Source: Streptomyces violaceusniger Tu 4113
GTDB taxonomy: Bacteria; Actinomycetota; Actinomycetes; Streptomycetales; Streptomycetaceae
Direction of reading: 5' to 3'
Length of the DNA stretch: 64,000 nt
NCBI RefSeq assembly: GCF_000147815.2
Contig: NC_015957.1
Span: 7,006,001 to 7,070,000, forward strand
Position 1 is the stretch's first letter, and each line of letters starts with the position of its first letter. Below the pieces are notes generated by a model, which worked only from the letters and a program-made list of their open reading frames with translations, ran no database searches and was not told where the DNA came from. Shown here piece by piece: positions 18,293 through 26,943 of this stretch. A program made the position numbers and the translations under genes.

Positions 18293-18961
18293 TCACTCCC
18301 CTCGGGTGTCGAGCCTGCTGAGCAGGAAGTCACGTACGGCATGGTGGTCCGCAGAACGGTAGGCGGCGGCCGCGAGGGCGTCGTCGGCGGGTGGGTACTG
18401 CGGATTGGGGATGGCCACCACCGTCATCCCGGCGGCCGCGGCGGCGCGCAGTCCGTTGCTGGAATCCTCCACCGCCAGACAGCGCTCCGGGGCCACGCCG
18501 AGGGCGCGGGCGGCGGCCAGATAGACGTCCGGGCTCGGCTTGCCGCGCTCCACCTCGGCGCTGGAGACGGTCGCCTTGAAGTGGTGGTCGACACCATGGT
18601 GGACGAGGACGGCGTCGATGACCCGGCGCGGCGCGGAGGAGGCGAGCGCGACGGGTGCGAGCTCGGCGGTGGCGGAGATCATCTCGCGTGCTCCGGGCAG
18701 CAGGCCGATGCGGCCGTCGGCCAGCGCCTGGACCATGCCGTCGACCACGACCTCCTCGGTGCTTGCCGCGGAGTCACCCGCCCCGCAGAACCGGGTGAGG
18801 TAGGCGGCCCACTCGGGGGCGCTCATCCCCTGGACGTCCCGCGTTTGATCCGGGCCCCACGCGCGGCCGCGTTCGGCGGCGTACGCGGCCCACAGCTCTT
18901 CCCACAGATGCTCGCTCTCCACCAGTACGCCGTCCATGTCGAAGACCACTGCGTCGGCCAT
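18293..18961 (-). CDS. HAD-superfamily sugar phosphatase or phosphomutase
   Basis: A 222-residue haloacid dehalogenase-like hydrolase, first gene of the polyol operon. The nucleophile motif is VVFDMDGVLVES near the N-terminus, motif II is ASSAPRRV, the lysine lies in RGKPSPDVY and the acidic motif is CLAVEDSSNG. The cap domain fits the beta-phosphoglucomutase group. ATG 18961 was chosen because the frame above it runs into a 19-bp repeat with no homology. It could dephosphorylate dead-end sugar phosphates made by the two kinases. Confidence 0.87.
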   Translation of the reverse strand: MADAVVFDMDGVLVESEHLWEELWAAYAAERGRAWGPDQTRDVQGMSAPEWAAYLTRFCGAGDSAASTEEVVVDGMVQALADGRIGLLPGAREMISATAELAPVALASSAPRRVIDAVLVHHGVDHHFKATVSSAEVERGKPSPDVYLAAARALGVAPERCLAVEDSSNGLRAAAAAGMTVVAIPNPQYPPADDALAAAAYRSADHHAVRDFLLSRLDTRGE

Positions 18962-19015
18962 GCGTACCCCTGATCTCCTGGCTGATGATTTCCGGCTGTG
19001 CCGGAGCACCGTGCG

Positions 19016-19107
19016 GTGTCCGTGGCACCGGGAGGTGTCCGTCGCACCCGGCGGTGTCCGTCGCACCGGGCGGTGCCCGTTGCACCCGGCGGTGTCCGGC
19101 ACAGCGA
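19016..19107. repeat. 19-bp tandem repeat in the divergent control region
   Basis: Four full copies and one partial copy of a 19-base unit (GTGTCCGTCGCACCCGGCG and close variants) lie back to back between the polyol operon and the DeoR gene. The region 18962-19173 is otherwise non-coding. Copies start at 19016, 19035, 19054, 19073 and 19092. It lies where the operator would be expected. Confidence 0.95.
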
Positions 19108-19173
19108 AATTAACATCGGCTGCGTGAGTTGTCACTGGTTCTATGTGAGAAATGAACACGGCAGGATGGGGGC

Positions 19174-19962
19174 ATGACTACTCCCCCGTCGTCGCGCGGC
19201 GCGCGGCAGCAGCGGCACCAAGTGATCGTCGACCACGTTCTGGCCCGCGGGGACGCCACCGTCGCCGAACTGGTCGAGCTGACCGGCGTCAGCCTGATGA
19301 CGGTCCACCGGGACATCGCCGAGCTGGCGGACCGCGGCATTCTGCGCAAGTACCACGGCGGCGTCTCCGCGCAGCCCTCGATGGTCTTCGAGTCCAGTTC
19401 CGACTTCCGGCTGCACGCGCACGCCGACGAGAAGCGGGCACTGGCCCACGCCGCCCTGCCGTTCGTGGCCCCGGGGACGTCGGTGATGCTGGACGACTCG
19501 ACCTCGGCGCTGGCTCTGGCCCGGCTGTTGCCCGAGGTGGGGCCGCTGACCGTGGTGACCAACTACCGTCTGATCACCGAGGAGTTGAGGGGCGCCGAGG
19601 GCATCCGGCTGATCTGCGTGGGCGGCGAGTACTCGCGCACCCATGACTCATGGATCGGCCTGCCGGCGATGGACATGATCGGTGGCATCTCCGTCGATCT
19701 GAGCGTGCTCTCCACCTCCGCGATGACCGCGGGCATGACGTTCCACCAGGAGCAGGAGATCGTCAGCATCAAGCGGGCCACCCGGCAGGCGGGCGCGAGA
19801 AGCGTGCTGCTCATGGACCACAGCAAGGTGGGCCGTCGCGCGCTGCACCAGCTCGAGGGCGTGGACTCCTTCGACCATGTTCTGCTGACCGGTCCGGTGG
19901 ACGAGGAGCTGGTACGGGAGATGCGGGAGCTGACGGATGTGCGGGTCGTCGAGACGGAGTAG
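19174..19962 (+). CDS. DeoR-family regulator of the polyol cluster
   Basis: A 262-residue DeoR regulator. The helix-turn-helix (QVIVDHVLARGDATVAEL to SLMTVHRDIAELADRGIL) spans about residues 15-55, with the family signature VHRDIAEL. The C-terminal DeoR sensor domain has the DDSTSALALA, VVTNYRLI and LMDHSKVG motifs, which bind phosphorylated sugars in this family. It is divergent from the operon and 107 bases upstream of the permease on the same strand. It probably represses both sets and releases them on binding a sugar-phosphate intermediate. Confidence 0.92.
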   Translation: MTTPPSSRGARQQRHQVIVDHVLARGDATVAELVELTGVSLMTVHRDIAELADRGILRKYHGGVSAQPSMVFESSSDFRLHAHADEKRALAHAALPFVAPGTSVMLDDSTSALALARLLPEVGPLTVVTNYRLITEELRGAEGIRLICVGGEYSRTHDSWIGLPAMDMIGGISVDLSVLSTSAMTAGMTFHQEQEIVSIKRATRQAGARSVLLMDHSKVGRRALHQLEGVDSFDHVLLTGPVDEELVREMRELTDVRVVETE

Positions 19963-20069
19963 TTACCACTCGATCCCGTTATCTTTACCAAGACTCTTGA
20001 TATTTCTCTCGGCGCGCTTGAGTATCTGCGGTCGTACTCCTTACATCACCGCAGAGTGGAGGTCGAGCG

Positions 20070-21353
20070 ATGCCGAAACCCTTGATCCTGGGCTATCTGG
20101 GCGTACTCCTGTTCATGATCGGCGATGGTGTCGAAGCCGGATTCATCGCCCCGTACATGGCCGACCACGGCGCGGCGACGGACGTACGAGCCGGGTACGT
20201 CATCACGGTGTACGGCATCGCCGTCATGCTGGCGTCGTGGTTCTCCGGTGCGCTCTGCCAGGTGTGGGGGCCGCGCCGGGTGATGTGGACGGGCCTGGTG
20301 ATCTGGGCCGTCTTCGACGCCGCGTACCTGCTCTTCGCGTTGGGCACCGAGAACTACCCGCTGATGTTGCTCTTCTACGGCCTCCGGGGGTTCGGCTACC
20401 CGCTCTTCGCGTTCGGTTTCCTCGTATGGATCACCAACACGGCGCCGAAGGCCCGGCTGGGCACCGCGGTGGGCTGGTTCTACTTCGCCTTCACCGGCGG
20501 CCTGCCCACCCTCGGCTCGCTGTGGTCGAGCCTGACGATCCCCTCGTTCGGCCGCTTGGGCACGCTGTGGTCGGCACTCGCCCTGATCCTCCTCGGCGGC
20601 GCCATCGCTCTGGTCGGCGCGCGCAGGAGGCCCGGCGGTGACCGGATGGCGCCGCCGGAGGTCACCACCGGCCAGAGCCTGCTCAACTCCGTCTCCATCA
20701 TCTGGACCCATCCGCGCGTGCTGGTGGGCTGCCTGGTCCGGGTCATCAACACGGCCCCGGAGTTCGGCATGCTGGTGTACCTGCCGCGGATCTTCTCCGA
20801 CGACGTCGGCTTCGGCGAGGACAAGTGGCTCCAGTTGCTGGCGATCATCTACGGCACCAACATCTTCTTCAACCTCATCTTCGGCGTCCTCTCCGACCGC
20901 ATCGGCTGGCGCACGACCATCGCGGGCTTCGGCGCCCTGGGCTGCGCGATCAGCGTCACCACGCTGTACTTCGTGCCGACCTGGCTCGGCGCGGACTACT
21001 ACTGGGTCGCGGTGCTCGCGGGCATGTTCTACGGCGCCACCCTCGCGGGATTCGTCCCCATCTCGGCGCTCATCCCGTCGATGGCGCCGGAGAACAAGGG
21101 CGGCTCGATGGCCCTGCTCAACCTGGGCGCGGGCGGCGCGGCCTTCGTCGGCCCGGCACTCGCCAGCCTCTTCTTCCCCCTCGTCGGCGCCGGCGGAGTC
21201 ACCCTGATCTTCCTCGCCCTCTACCTGGTCGCCTTCGTGCTGACGCTCCTGCTGAAGCTGCCCGAGGAACGGGGTGACGAGCCCCCGGCCCTGGACACGA
21301 CGACCGGCCGGCAGCCCCGTACGGACACGGCCTCGACCACCACGACTGCCTGA
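20070..21353 (+). CDS. Polyol permease, RbtT/DalT/CsbX family (MFS)
   Basis: A 427-residue major facilitator with 12 predicted membrane helices. The start LGYLGVLLFMIGDGVEAGFI is characteristic of the RbtT/DalT/CsbX polyol permeases, which import ribitol or D-arabitol with protons. Further typical features are RGFGYPLFAFGFLVW and the loop LSDRIGWRT. The ATG at 20070 follows GTGGAGG. It follows the DeoR regulator and strongly supports an alditol as the substrate of the adjacent operon. The Thr-rich C-terminal tail is variable. Confidence 0.9.
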   Translation: MPKPLILGYLGVLLFMIGDGVEAGFIAPYMADHGAATDVRAGYVITVYGIAVMLASWFSGALCQVWGPRRVMWTGLVIWAVFDAAYLLFALGTENYPLMLLFYGLRGFGYPLFAFGFLVWITNTAPKARLGTAVGWFYFAFTGGLPTLGSLWSSLTIPSFGRLGTLWSALALILLGGAIALVGARRRPGGDRMAPPEVTTGQSLLNSVSIIWTHPRVLVGCLVRVINTAPEFGMLVYLPRIFSDDVGFGEDKWLQLLAIIYGTNIFFNLIFGVLSDRIGWRTTIAGFGALGCAISVTTLYFVPTWLGADYYWVAVLAGMFYGATLAGFVPISALIPSMAPENKGGSMALLNLGAGGAAFVGPALASLFFPLVGAGGVTLIFLALYLVAFVLTLLLKLPEERGDEPPALDTTTGRQPRTDTASTTTTA

Positions 21354-21501
21354 ACCCCGCCGCGCCGGGTGGCACCCGCACCGGCCCGCCGCACCACGAG
21401 AGCGGCCGGGCCGGGCGGGTTGGGCAGAAACCCGTTGGCGGCACACAGCGACCACTGCTACTTTTCCGGAGGCCGTGCGAGAGAACGAGGAGGTGGTACC
21501 C

Positions 21502-21555
21502 GTGAACGCAGTATCGACATGGGTGCTCCCCTCCGGGGTCACGGTCGGGCGATAG
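21502..21555 (+). CDS. Possible 17-residue leader peptide
   Basis: A 17-codon frame from GTG 21502 has a near-perfect ribosome binding site (GAGGAGG, 10 bases upstream) and ends 45 bases before the hydrolase gene. It reads VNAVSTWVLPSGVTVGR. It may be a leader or simply unused; no homology is recognised. Confidence 0.25.
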   Translation: MNAVSTWVLPSGVTVGR

Positions 21556-21600
21556 GTCGTCCGGGAGCGCCGTTTGAGAGCCCTCCCGAAAGGCACGACC

Positions 21601-22347
21601 ATGCGATTCACTTCCGAACAGCGTCTCGACGACGCCGTCCTCGAGCGCGAATTCTCCCTCGGCGAGATCCCCGGCATCCTGTGGACACCCGCATCCACAT
21701 CCACATCCACATCCACACCGGTGCCGCTGATCCTGCTCGGCCACCCTCCCCTCGGGCTGCGCAAGATGTACCCCCGGCTGGTGGCCCGGGCCCGGCACTC
21801 CGCGGCGGAGGGCTTCGCCACGGCCACCATCGAGCTCCCCGGAAGCGGCGACCGGCCCCGTTGGCCCGCCGCCGAGCAGGCCCGCGCCGACCTGCGCCGG
21901 GCGATGGACGCCGGCGAGCCGGTCAGCGACGAGATCGTCGACGCCCTCGTCCTCCCGCTGGTCGAAAAGGCAGTTCCGGAATGGCAGGCCGCCCTGGACG
22001 CCCTCCTTTCACTGCCCGAGATCGGCGGCCCGGTCGGGTACTCGGGGGGAGTGATCTCCATCGGCATCCGGCTGTCGGTAGTCGAGCCGCGCATCGTGGC
22101 CGCCGCATTCTTCGCCGGGAGTTTCGTGCCTCGCGCCATGTTCGAGGAGTCCCGGCAGGTCACCATTCCCCTGCACGTCCTGCTGCAGTGGGACGACGAA
22201 GGGAACGACCGGCAGGCGGCCCTGGACCTGTTCGACGCCTTCAGCTCCAAGGAGAAGTCCCTGCACGCCAACATGGGCGGGCACACCGGCGTCCCGCAGT
22301 TCGCGGGAGACGTCGCGGCCCAGTTCTTCACCCGACATCTGAAGTGA
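21601..22347 (+). CDS. Alpha/beta hydrolase, dienelactone-hydrolase-like
   Basis: A 248-residue soluble alpha/beta hydrolase. The oxyanion segment is ILLGHPPLG, the nucleophile elbow is GYSGGVIS at about residues 141-148, and the late GGHTGVPQF segment supplies the likely catalytic histidine. The ATG at 21601 follows GAAAGG. A CATCCA hexanucleotide repeated four times (21692-21715) adds a Ser-Thr run after the first strand. It stands alone. The substrate is unknown. Confidence 0.78.
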   Translation: MRFTSEQRLDDAVLEREFSLGEIPGILWTPASTSTSTSTPVPLILLGHPPLGLRKMYPRLVARARHSAAEGFATATIELPGSGDRPRWPAAEQARADLRRAMDAGEPVSDEIVDALVLPLVEKAVPEWQAALDALLSLPEIGGPVGYSGGVISIGIRLSVVEPRIVAAAFFAGSFVPRAMFEESRQVTIPLHVLLQWDDEGNDRQAALDLFDAFSSKEKSLHANMGGHTGVPQFAGDVAAQFFTRHLK

Positions 22348-22401
22348 GGCCGGGGCGTCAGACCGGCAGCAGACAGTAGCTGATGTCGACCGGCATGCCG
22401 C

Positions 22402-22698
22402 TCATCGAGAACAGGCCCCGGCCCTCTTCAATGAGCGGTGGCCGGCAGACGCACAACCGCCCCGATCGCGGCGGTACCGGCCATCGCCGGCACCGGCCGG
22501 TCGGGGCGGCGCGGCACCCCGTTCCCGCTCGCCCTCGCGCCGGACACCCCGACCGCCGGCATCGGCGAAGTCCCCGGAGGCTTCAGGCGCCTCCCCGCAG
22601 ACCGCGCACTCCATCGCGTACGTCGTCGGCTCGGCGTCCGGCTCGCGGTCGGGCTGCAGGGTCCACGTCTCGTGCCGGATCACTGCGCACGTACTCAT
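22402..22698 (-). CDS. DUF7848-like small protein, C-terminus altered
   Basis: A 98-codon gene whose first half (WTLQPDREPDAEPTTYAMECAVCGEAPEAS) matches a common Streptomyces small protein with a CxxC zinc-knuckle-like pair. The second half lacks the usual His-rich HPSHH segment and reads like frameshifted sequence. The ATG overlaps the expected stop of the ATPase gene by four bases. Probably damaged; function unknown. Confidence 0.55.
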   Translation of the reverse strand: MSTCAVIRHETWTLQPDREPDAEPTTYAMECAVCGEAPEASGDFADAGGRGVRREGERERGAAPPRPAGAGDGRYRRDRGGCASAGHRSLKRAGACSR

Positions 22699-23116
22699 CC
22701 TCGTACCTCCCCGCCCAGCTCTGCCCATACCCGTTTCCCCACGGCAGCGGCTCGGTGCCCCAGTCCCTTGCCAGTGTCCCCACGAGTGCCAAGCCGCGCC
22801 CGTTCTCGTCTCCGATGTTCGGCTCCCTGCGCACAGGGCGCACCTTCGAGAAGTCCACGACGCCGATCCGCACCCGTGCCGCCCCGGGGCGGTCGATGAC
22901 GACCCGGATGGTTTCTCTCCGCGCGTGCCGGACGGCGTCGGTCACCAACTCGGAGATGATCAGGGTTCCGTCCTCGGCCAAGTCGTCCAGGCCCCAGACG
23001 GATAAGGCGACGCGCACCAGGCGCCGGGCGGTGGCGGCGCTCTCGGGCTCGCGCGGCAGAGTCTCGCTGTACCCGGGACGCCCGGTCGGGCGGGCACGCG
23101 TTGTAGGTTGCGGCAT
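22583..23116 (-). CDS. Anti-sigma-type ATP-binding protein with C-terminal frameshift
   Basis: A HATPase_c protein of the RsbW/SpoIIAB-like group abundant in Streptomyces. The N-box is ISELVTDAVRHA, the G1 region is VVDFSKVRP and the G2 box is ENGRGLALVGTLA. Just after LPWG the expected ending KRVWAELGGEVRG with a stop at 22695 is found one frame away. Restoring one G in the GGGG run near 22740 repairs it. As written, the frame continues 37 codons into the next gene. The repaired stop would overlap the DUF7848-like start by four bases. It is probably a partner of the XRE regulator upstream. Confidence 0.85.
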   Translation of the reverse strand: MPQPTTRARPTGRPGYSETLPREPESAATARRLVRVALSVWGLDDLAEDGTLIISELVTDAVRHARRETIRVVIDRPGAARVRIGVVDFSKVRPVRREPNIGDENGRGLALVGTLARDWGTEPLPWGNGYGQSWAGRYEDEYVRSDPARDVDPAARPRAGRRADDVRDGVRGLRGGA

Positions 23117-23241
23117 GTCGGTCTGCTTCCTCGGATCGGCCAACCCCCGGGCTGGTCGCACGGCCGCCGGGGCGCTGTCGCCTTATGTAAGCGACATGCC
23201 GGGAAACGCCGACAGGGGCACAACGTCCCACTTTCAGCACG

Positions 23242-24456
23242 CTATTCGCTGACCCCCAGGAACTCCGCCAACGGCCGTAGCCCCGGCGGGTGGTTGGGGA
23301 GTGCCCACAGGTCGCGGACGATGGCCAGGGCCAAGGTGTGGTGCCGCATCCACGTCGGCGCCACCCGGCGCAGGGACTCCAGGGTCTTCACCGCCCCGGC
23401 CGCGTCGCCGATGTCCGTGTGGGCCCGGGCCACGTCCAGCAGCAGCCACGTCCGCCAGGACGGCGGGGTGTCCTTGCTCAGCCGTATCCCCTTGGCCAGT
23501 GCCAAGGCGTCCTTCGGGTGCCCGTACTGGACTGCGAGCCGGACGCGTTCGATGCGGACCGACGACGGGCTGAAGACGCTGACCATACGGTTGTCGCCGC
23601 CGTCGGGCAGCTTCGAGACCCGGGCGGCTTCCTTCTCCGCCGTCTCCATCATCGCCGCCGCGCGCTCATAGTCGCCGCTTCGCGCGGCCGACGTGGCGGC
23701 GCTCATGGTCAGCGCGCCCCACACCTTCAGGCCGTCGGCCGTGTCGGTACGGCCCGCGTTCAACATGTCGTCGGCGACACGGAGGGCAATGCTCAACGCG
23801 TCTTCCAGACGGCCTTGCCGCTGGTAGGTCCACGCCGTGGAGTTGACGATCATCGGCGGAAGCAGTGGATCGGAGGACTGGCCCGCAGCCTCTATCGCAC
23901 GCTCCAGGCTGATGAGGGCGAGATCGGTCTTGCCCATGCGCACGGCGACGTGTCCGGCGAGCTGAAGCGCTTTGCCCAGCGCCGCGAAACCCGTCCTGCG
24001 GTCGTCGTCGTTGGCCGAGGCCGTAGCGGTGCGCGCGTCCGAGATCAAGTCCGGCAGGGCCTTCATCACCGTGTCGAACTCGGCGGAGTGGTACTGCGTC
24101 CAGCCGTCCGCGATCTGCTCGCGCAGACGGTCCGACGAGAAGCCAGGTCCTGGTGGCTCCGGCTCCGGTCCCCAGAGCGCGGGCATGATGGCGCGGCGCA
24201 CCGCTACGAAGCGGGGTCCGTCGTTCTCGCCGGTGGAGGAGACGGCAGGCGGGTCGCCCAGAAGCGTGGTCAGCTCCACACCAAGACCGTTCGCCAACGC
24301 GTGCAACGTGGGGAGGCGTGCCGAGTGTTTCCGCCCCTGTTCGAGTTGACGGATCACATCGACGGACACGCCGGAGCGCTCGGCCAGCTCTTCTTGCGTC
24401 AGGGAGGCCGGACGGCGCAAGCGGCGCAGGGTCCGCCCGAGGTCTTCGTTTGCCAC
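23242..24456 (-). CDS. XRE regulator with TPR-like C-terminal domain
   Basis: A 404-residue regulator. Residues 5-60 form a Cro/CI helix-turn-helix (LTQEELAERSGVSVDVIRQLEQG). The rest is helical and repeat-like, consistent with a TPR sensor domain. It is followed on the same strand by the anti-sigma-type ATPase gene. XRE plus ATPase pairs are frequent in Streptomyces and often act in development or stress control. The specific target is unknown. Confidence 0.88.
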   Translation of the reverse strand: MANEDLGRTLRRLRRPASLTQEELAERSGVSVDVIRQLEQGRKHSARLPTLHALANGLGVELTTLLGDPPAVSSTGENDGPRFVAVRRAIMPALWGPEPEPPGPGFSSDRLREQIADGWTQYHSAEFDTVMKALPDLISDARTATASANDDDRRTGFAALGKALQLAGHVAVRMGKTDLALISLERAIEAAGQSSDPLLPPMIVNSTAWTYQRQGRLEDALSIALRVADDMLNAGRTDTADGLKVWGALTMSAATSAARSGDYERAAAMMETAEKEAARVSKLPDGGDNRMVSVFSPSSVRIERVRLAVQYGHPKDALALAKGIRLSKDTPPSWRTWLLLDVARAHTDIGDAAGAVKTLESLRRVAPTWMRHHTLALAIVRDLWALPNHPPGLRPLAEFLGVSE

Positions 24457-24684
24457 GCTGCCACGGTACGCGCCGCCGCGTTCGGGAAAGCGCCGCCGAG
24501 GGCGAGGGCTACGGCGGGCCGTTCGCGTACGGCGCCCGCGGGAGATCGCTCAGCCTCTGGCCGCCCCCTCTAGGCGGCATCCGCGTGGTTGCGCGATGAT
24601 CCCGATGCGCCGGTTCGCCGGTGGGAGGGCTGAAGCTTCCGTCCACAGGACACTGGTGCCGTTGCACGGCGGGGCACGGTGGTG

Positions 24685-25239
24685 TCAGCGGGCGTTCGGA
24701 ACGTAGGTGAGGCCGAGGACGCCGTTGGTGAGCCGCTTGACGTCGATCAGGTCGAAGTCCGTGGTGTCGATCCCGTCGTAGAGCCGTTCGCCGCTGCCGG
24801 CGATGACCGGGAACAGCCAGAACAGATACTCGTCGACCAGGCCGTGCTCGAGCAGTGTCCGGCTGAACGAGCCGCCGGTGCCGACCTTGAGGATGTCGCC
24901 GCCCGGCTGTTCCTTCAGCTTGCGTACGGCGTCGACGACGTCGTCCCCGAGCAGGGTGGCGTTCCACTTCACCTCGGTGAGGGTGCGCGACGCCACGTGC
25001 TTGGGGATGGTGTTCATCCGGACCGCGTAGTCGCCGAACGCCTCCTCCATGGTCGGCCACACCTCGGCGTGGTTCTCGTAGCTGACCCGCCCGTAGAGCA
25101 GCGCGTCGACGGAGAAGAGCAGGTCCCTGGACAGTTGCTCGAACTCGCCGGCCCACCGTGTGGGGAGCCAGTTCTGGGGGGTGCTGATCTGGCCGTCCAA
25201 GGTGATTACCGCCTGCTCGATGATCTTCCGCACGGTCAC
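24685..25239 (-). CDS. Dihydrofolate reductase-family (RibD C-terminal) protein
   Basis: A 184-residue reductase-fold protein. It begins TVRKIIEQAVITLDGQIS, shows ALLYGRVSYE, KVGTGGSFSRTLLEHGLVDEY (two motif pieces) and LFPVIAGSGERLY, the typical RibD-C/YwjB pattern that binds NADPH. The GTG at 25239 follows AAGGAGC. These proteins are usually orphan reductases rather than true folate enzymes. The 9-bp tandem repeat lies 28-72 bases upstream of its start. Confidence 0.88.
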   Translation of the reverse strand: MTVRKIIEQAVITLDGQISTPQNWLPTRWAGEFEQLSRDLLFSVDALLYGRVSYENHAEVWPTMEEAFGDYAVRMNTIPKHVASRTLTEVKWNATLLGDDVVDAVRKLKEQPGGDILKVGTGGSFSRTLLEHGLVDEYLFWLFPVIAGSGERLYDGIDTTDFDLIDVKRLTNGVLGLTYVPNAR

Positions 25240-25266
25240 TGCTCCTTGTCGGTCGATGTCGCGTGG

Positions 25267-25311
25267 TCAAGGTGTTCAAGGTGTTCAAGGTGTTCAAGGT
25301 GTTCAAGGTGT
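25267..25311. repeat. 9-bp perfect tandem repeat, five copies
   Basis: TCAAGGTGT is repeated exactly five times in the divergent region between the DHFR-like gene and the FMN reductase gene. All copies are identical, so it is young or actively maintained. The rest of 25240-25508 is non-coding. Confidence 0.97.
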
Positions 25312-25508
25312 CGAGAGTGCAGACCAGCCTGGGCGACAGAACTCATCGGTTCGGCGACGCCGTTGGCAACCGTGGCGCCGGTGCCCCCGGGGCCCCGCAT
25401 CCCTCCTGCTCTCCCCTGGTGTCGCTCCATAGCAAGCGGCGATCTTCGCGAGATGCTGCTGAGCCTGGCCCGGCCCGCCGGATCAGCAGTCCCGTATGAG
25501 GAGCCCCC

Positions 25509-26252
25509 ATGGCAGCGTCGCCATCCACCGCCACCCCGACCGATGACGCGTACCGCTTCGACGACCTGACCGCCCTGTACATCAACTGCACACTCAAGCC
25601 GTCTCCGCAGCAGAGCAACACCCAGGGGCTGATCGACAGAAGTCGCGCGACCATGGATGCGCACGGGGTCACCACGGACGAGTTCCGGGCCGTCGACCAC
25701 GACATCGCGACGGGCATCTACCCGGACATGACCGAACACGGCTTCGCCACCGACGCCTGGCCCACGCTGTACGAGCGGGTGATGGCGGCGGACATCCTGG
25801 TGCTGGCGGGGCCGATCTGGCTCGGCGACAACAGCTCGGTGACCAAGCGGGTGATCGAACGTCTCTACGCCTGCTCGAGTCTGCTCAACGACAAGGGCCA
25901 GTACGCCTTTTACGGACGCATCGGCGGCTGTCTGATCACCGGCAACGAGGACGGTGTGAAGCACTGTGCGATGAACGTCCTCTACAGCCTCCAGCACCTC
26001 GGCTACACCATCCCGCCGCAGGCCGACGCGGGCTGGATCGGCGCGGCGGGACCGGGACCGTCGTACCTGGACCCGGACTCGGGCGGCCCGGAGAACGACT
26101 TCACCAACCGCAACACCGCCTTCATGACCTGGAACCTGATGCATCTGGGGGCCATGCTCAAGCGTGCCGACGGCATCCCCGCCCACGGCAACCAGCGCTC
26201 CGAGTGGGAAGCGGGCTGCCGCTTCGACTACCCCAACCCCGACTACCGCTGA
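25509..26252 (+). CDS. Flavodoxin/NADPH-dependent FMN reductase-family protein
   Basis: A 247-residue flavodoxin-fold protein. It has an early strand and phosphate loop LYINCTLKPSPQQSNT, the LAGPIWLGDNSSVTKRVIERL segment that lines the flavin site, and a YGRIGGCLITGNEDG loop. It resembles NADPH-dependent FMN reductases and multimeric flavodoxins. The ATG at 25509 follows GAGGAG. Neighbours give no pathway; it may reduce quinones or azo compounds. Confidence 0.82.
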   Translation: MAASPSTATPTDDAYRFDDLTALYINCTLKPSPQQSNTQGLIDRSRATMDAHGVTTDEFRAVDHDIATGIYPDMTEHGFATDAWPTLYERVMAADILVLAGPIWLGDNSSVTKRVIERLYACSSLLNDKGQYAFYGRIGGCLITGNEDGVKHCAMNVLYSLQHLGYTIPPQADAGWIGAAGPGPSYLDPDSGGPENDFTNRNTAFMTWNLMHLGAMLKRADGIPAHGNQRSEWEAGCRFDYPNPDYR

Positions 26253-26316
26253 GGTTGCCGAGGATCTCTGCGAGAGGGCCGCCCACCGGCCCGGCCTCTC
26301 GACGAGAATCGGTGCC

Positions 26317-26943
26317 TCACGAGGGCGCCCGGTACTCGCCGAGGATCTCCTCCGCGGCGCGGGCATCCTCGGCCTCGATCTTCAGCGCTTCGTCGATCAC
26401 CTGCCGCAGGCTTCCGCTCGGGATCACGACCGCGCCACTGGCGTCGGCGTAGACGTAGTCCCCGGGGACCACGCATACGCCGCCCACTTCCACGGCGACG
26501 TTGGCGGCATAGGGCATGGCGATGTCGCCGCCCCAGCGACTCGCCTCCCCTCGGCACCAGGTCGCGAAGCCGTAGGCGCCCAGTTGGTCGAAGTCGCGCA
26601 GCCGCCCGTCCGCCAGGACTCCGGCGGCATGGGTGTGTTCGAGCCTGGAGAGCTTCGTTCCACCGCCGTGGGATACGTCGGAATAGCCTCCGCTGGACAG
26701 CACCAGCACGGTGCCCGCCGGACGGTCGCCGACCGCCTGGCCGAAGAGATCGCCGAACTCGGCGTGCGGCACGTCGTCGCGGTAGGGCACATAGGCAATC
26801 GTGGCGGCCGGGCCGAACAGCTTGCGTGGCGCGGGGCTGACGAGGCCGACGATATGCGCCCGGTGACCGTGGACCCGGCCCATGGCGTCGACCAGCGACG
26901 CGCAGGACACGCGGTCGGGCACGGGTTTCGGATCGCTGGCCAT
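26317..26943 (-). CDS. RraA-family protein (HMG/CHA aldolase-like)
   Basis: A 208-residue RraA-type protein. The central GDLFGQAVGDRPAGTVLVLSSGG and GVLADGRLRDFDQL with its conserved Arg-Asp are the hallmarks of 4-hydroxy-4-methyl-2-oxoglutarate aldolases and of the RNase E inhibitor RraA. VVPGDYVYADASGAVVIP is also typical. The ATG at 26943 follows GGGAGG. In actinobacteria an aldolase or decarboxylase role on pyruvate-type acids is more likely than ribonuclease control. Confidence 0.87.
   Translation of the reverse strand: MASDPKPVPDRVSCASLVDAMGRVHGHRAHIVGLVSPAPRKLFGPAATIAYVPYRDDVPHAEFGDLFGQAVGDRPAGTVLVLSSGGYSDVSHGGGTKLSRLEHTHAAGVLADGRLRDFDQLGAYGFATWCRGEASRWGGDIAMPYAANVAVEVGGVCVVPGDYVYADASGAVVIPSGSLRQVIDEALKIEAEDARAAEEILGEYRAPS

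Noticed and set aside
17255..18973. A plus-strand open frame of about 570 codons opposite the dehydrogenase and HAD genes
   Set aside because: Antisense mirror; composition is Gly/Gln/Arg-rich and lacks a ribosome site.
19016..19107. Tandem 19-bp repeat considered as a CRISPR array
   Set aside because: The units are directly adjacent with no spacers and no cas genes are nearby.
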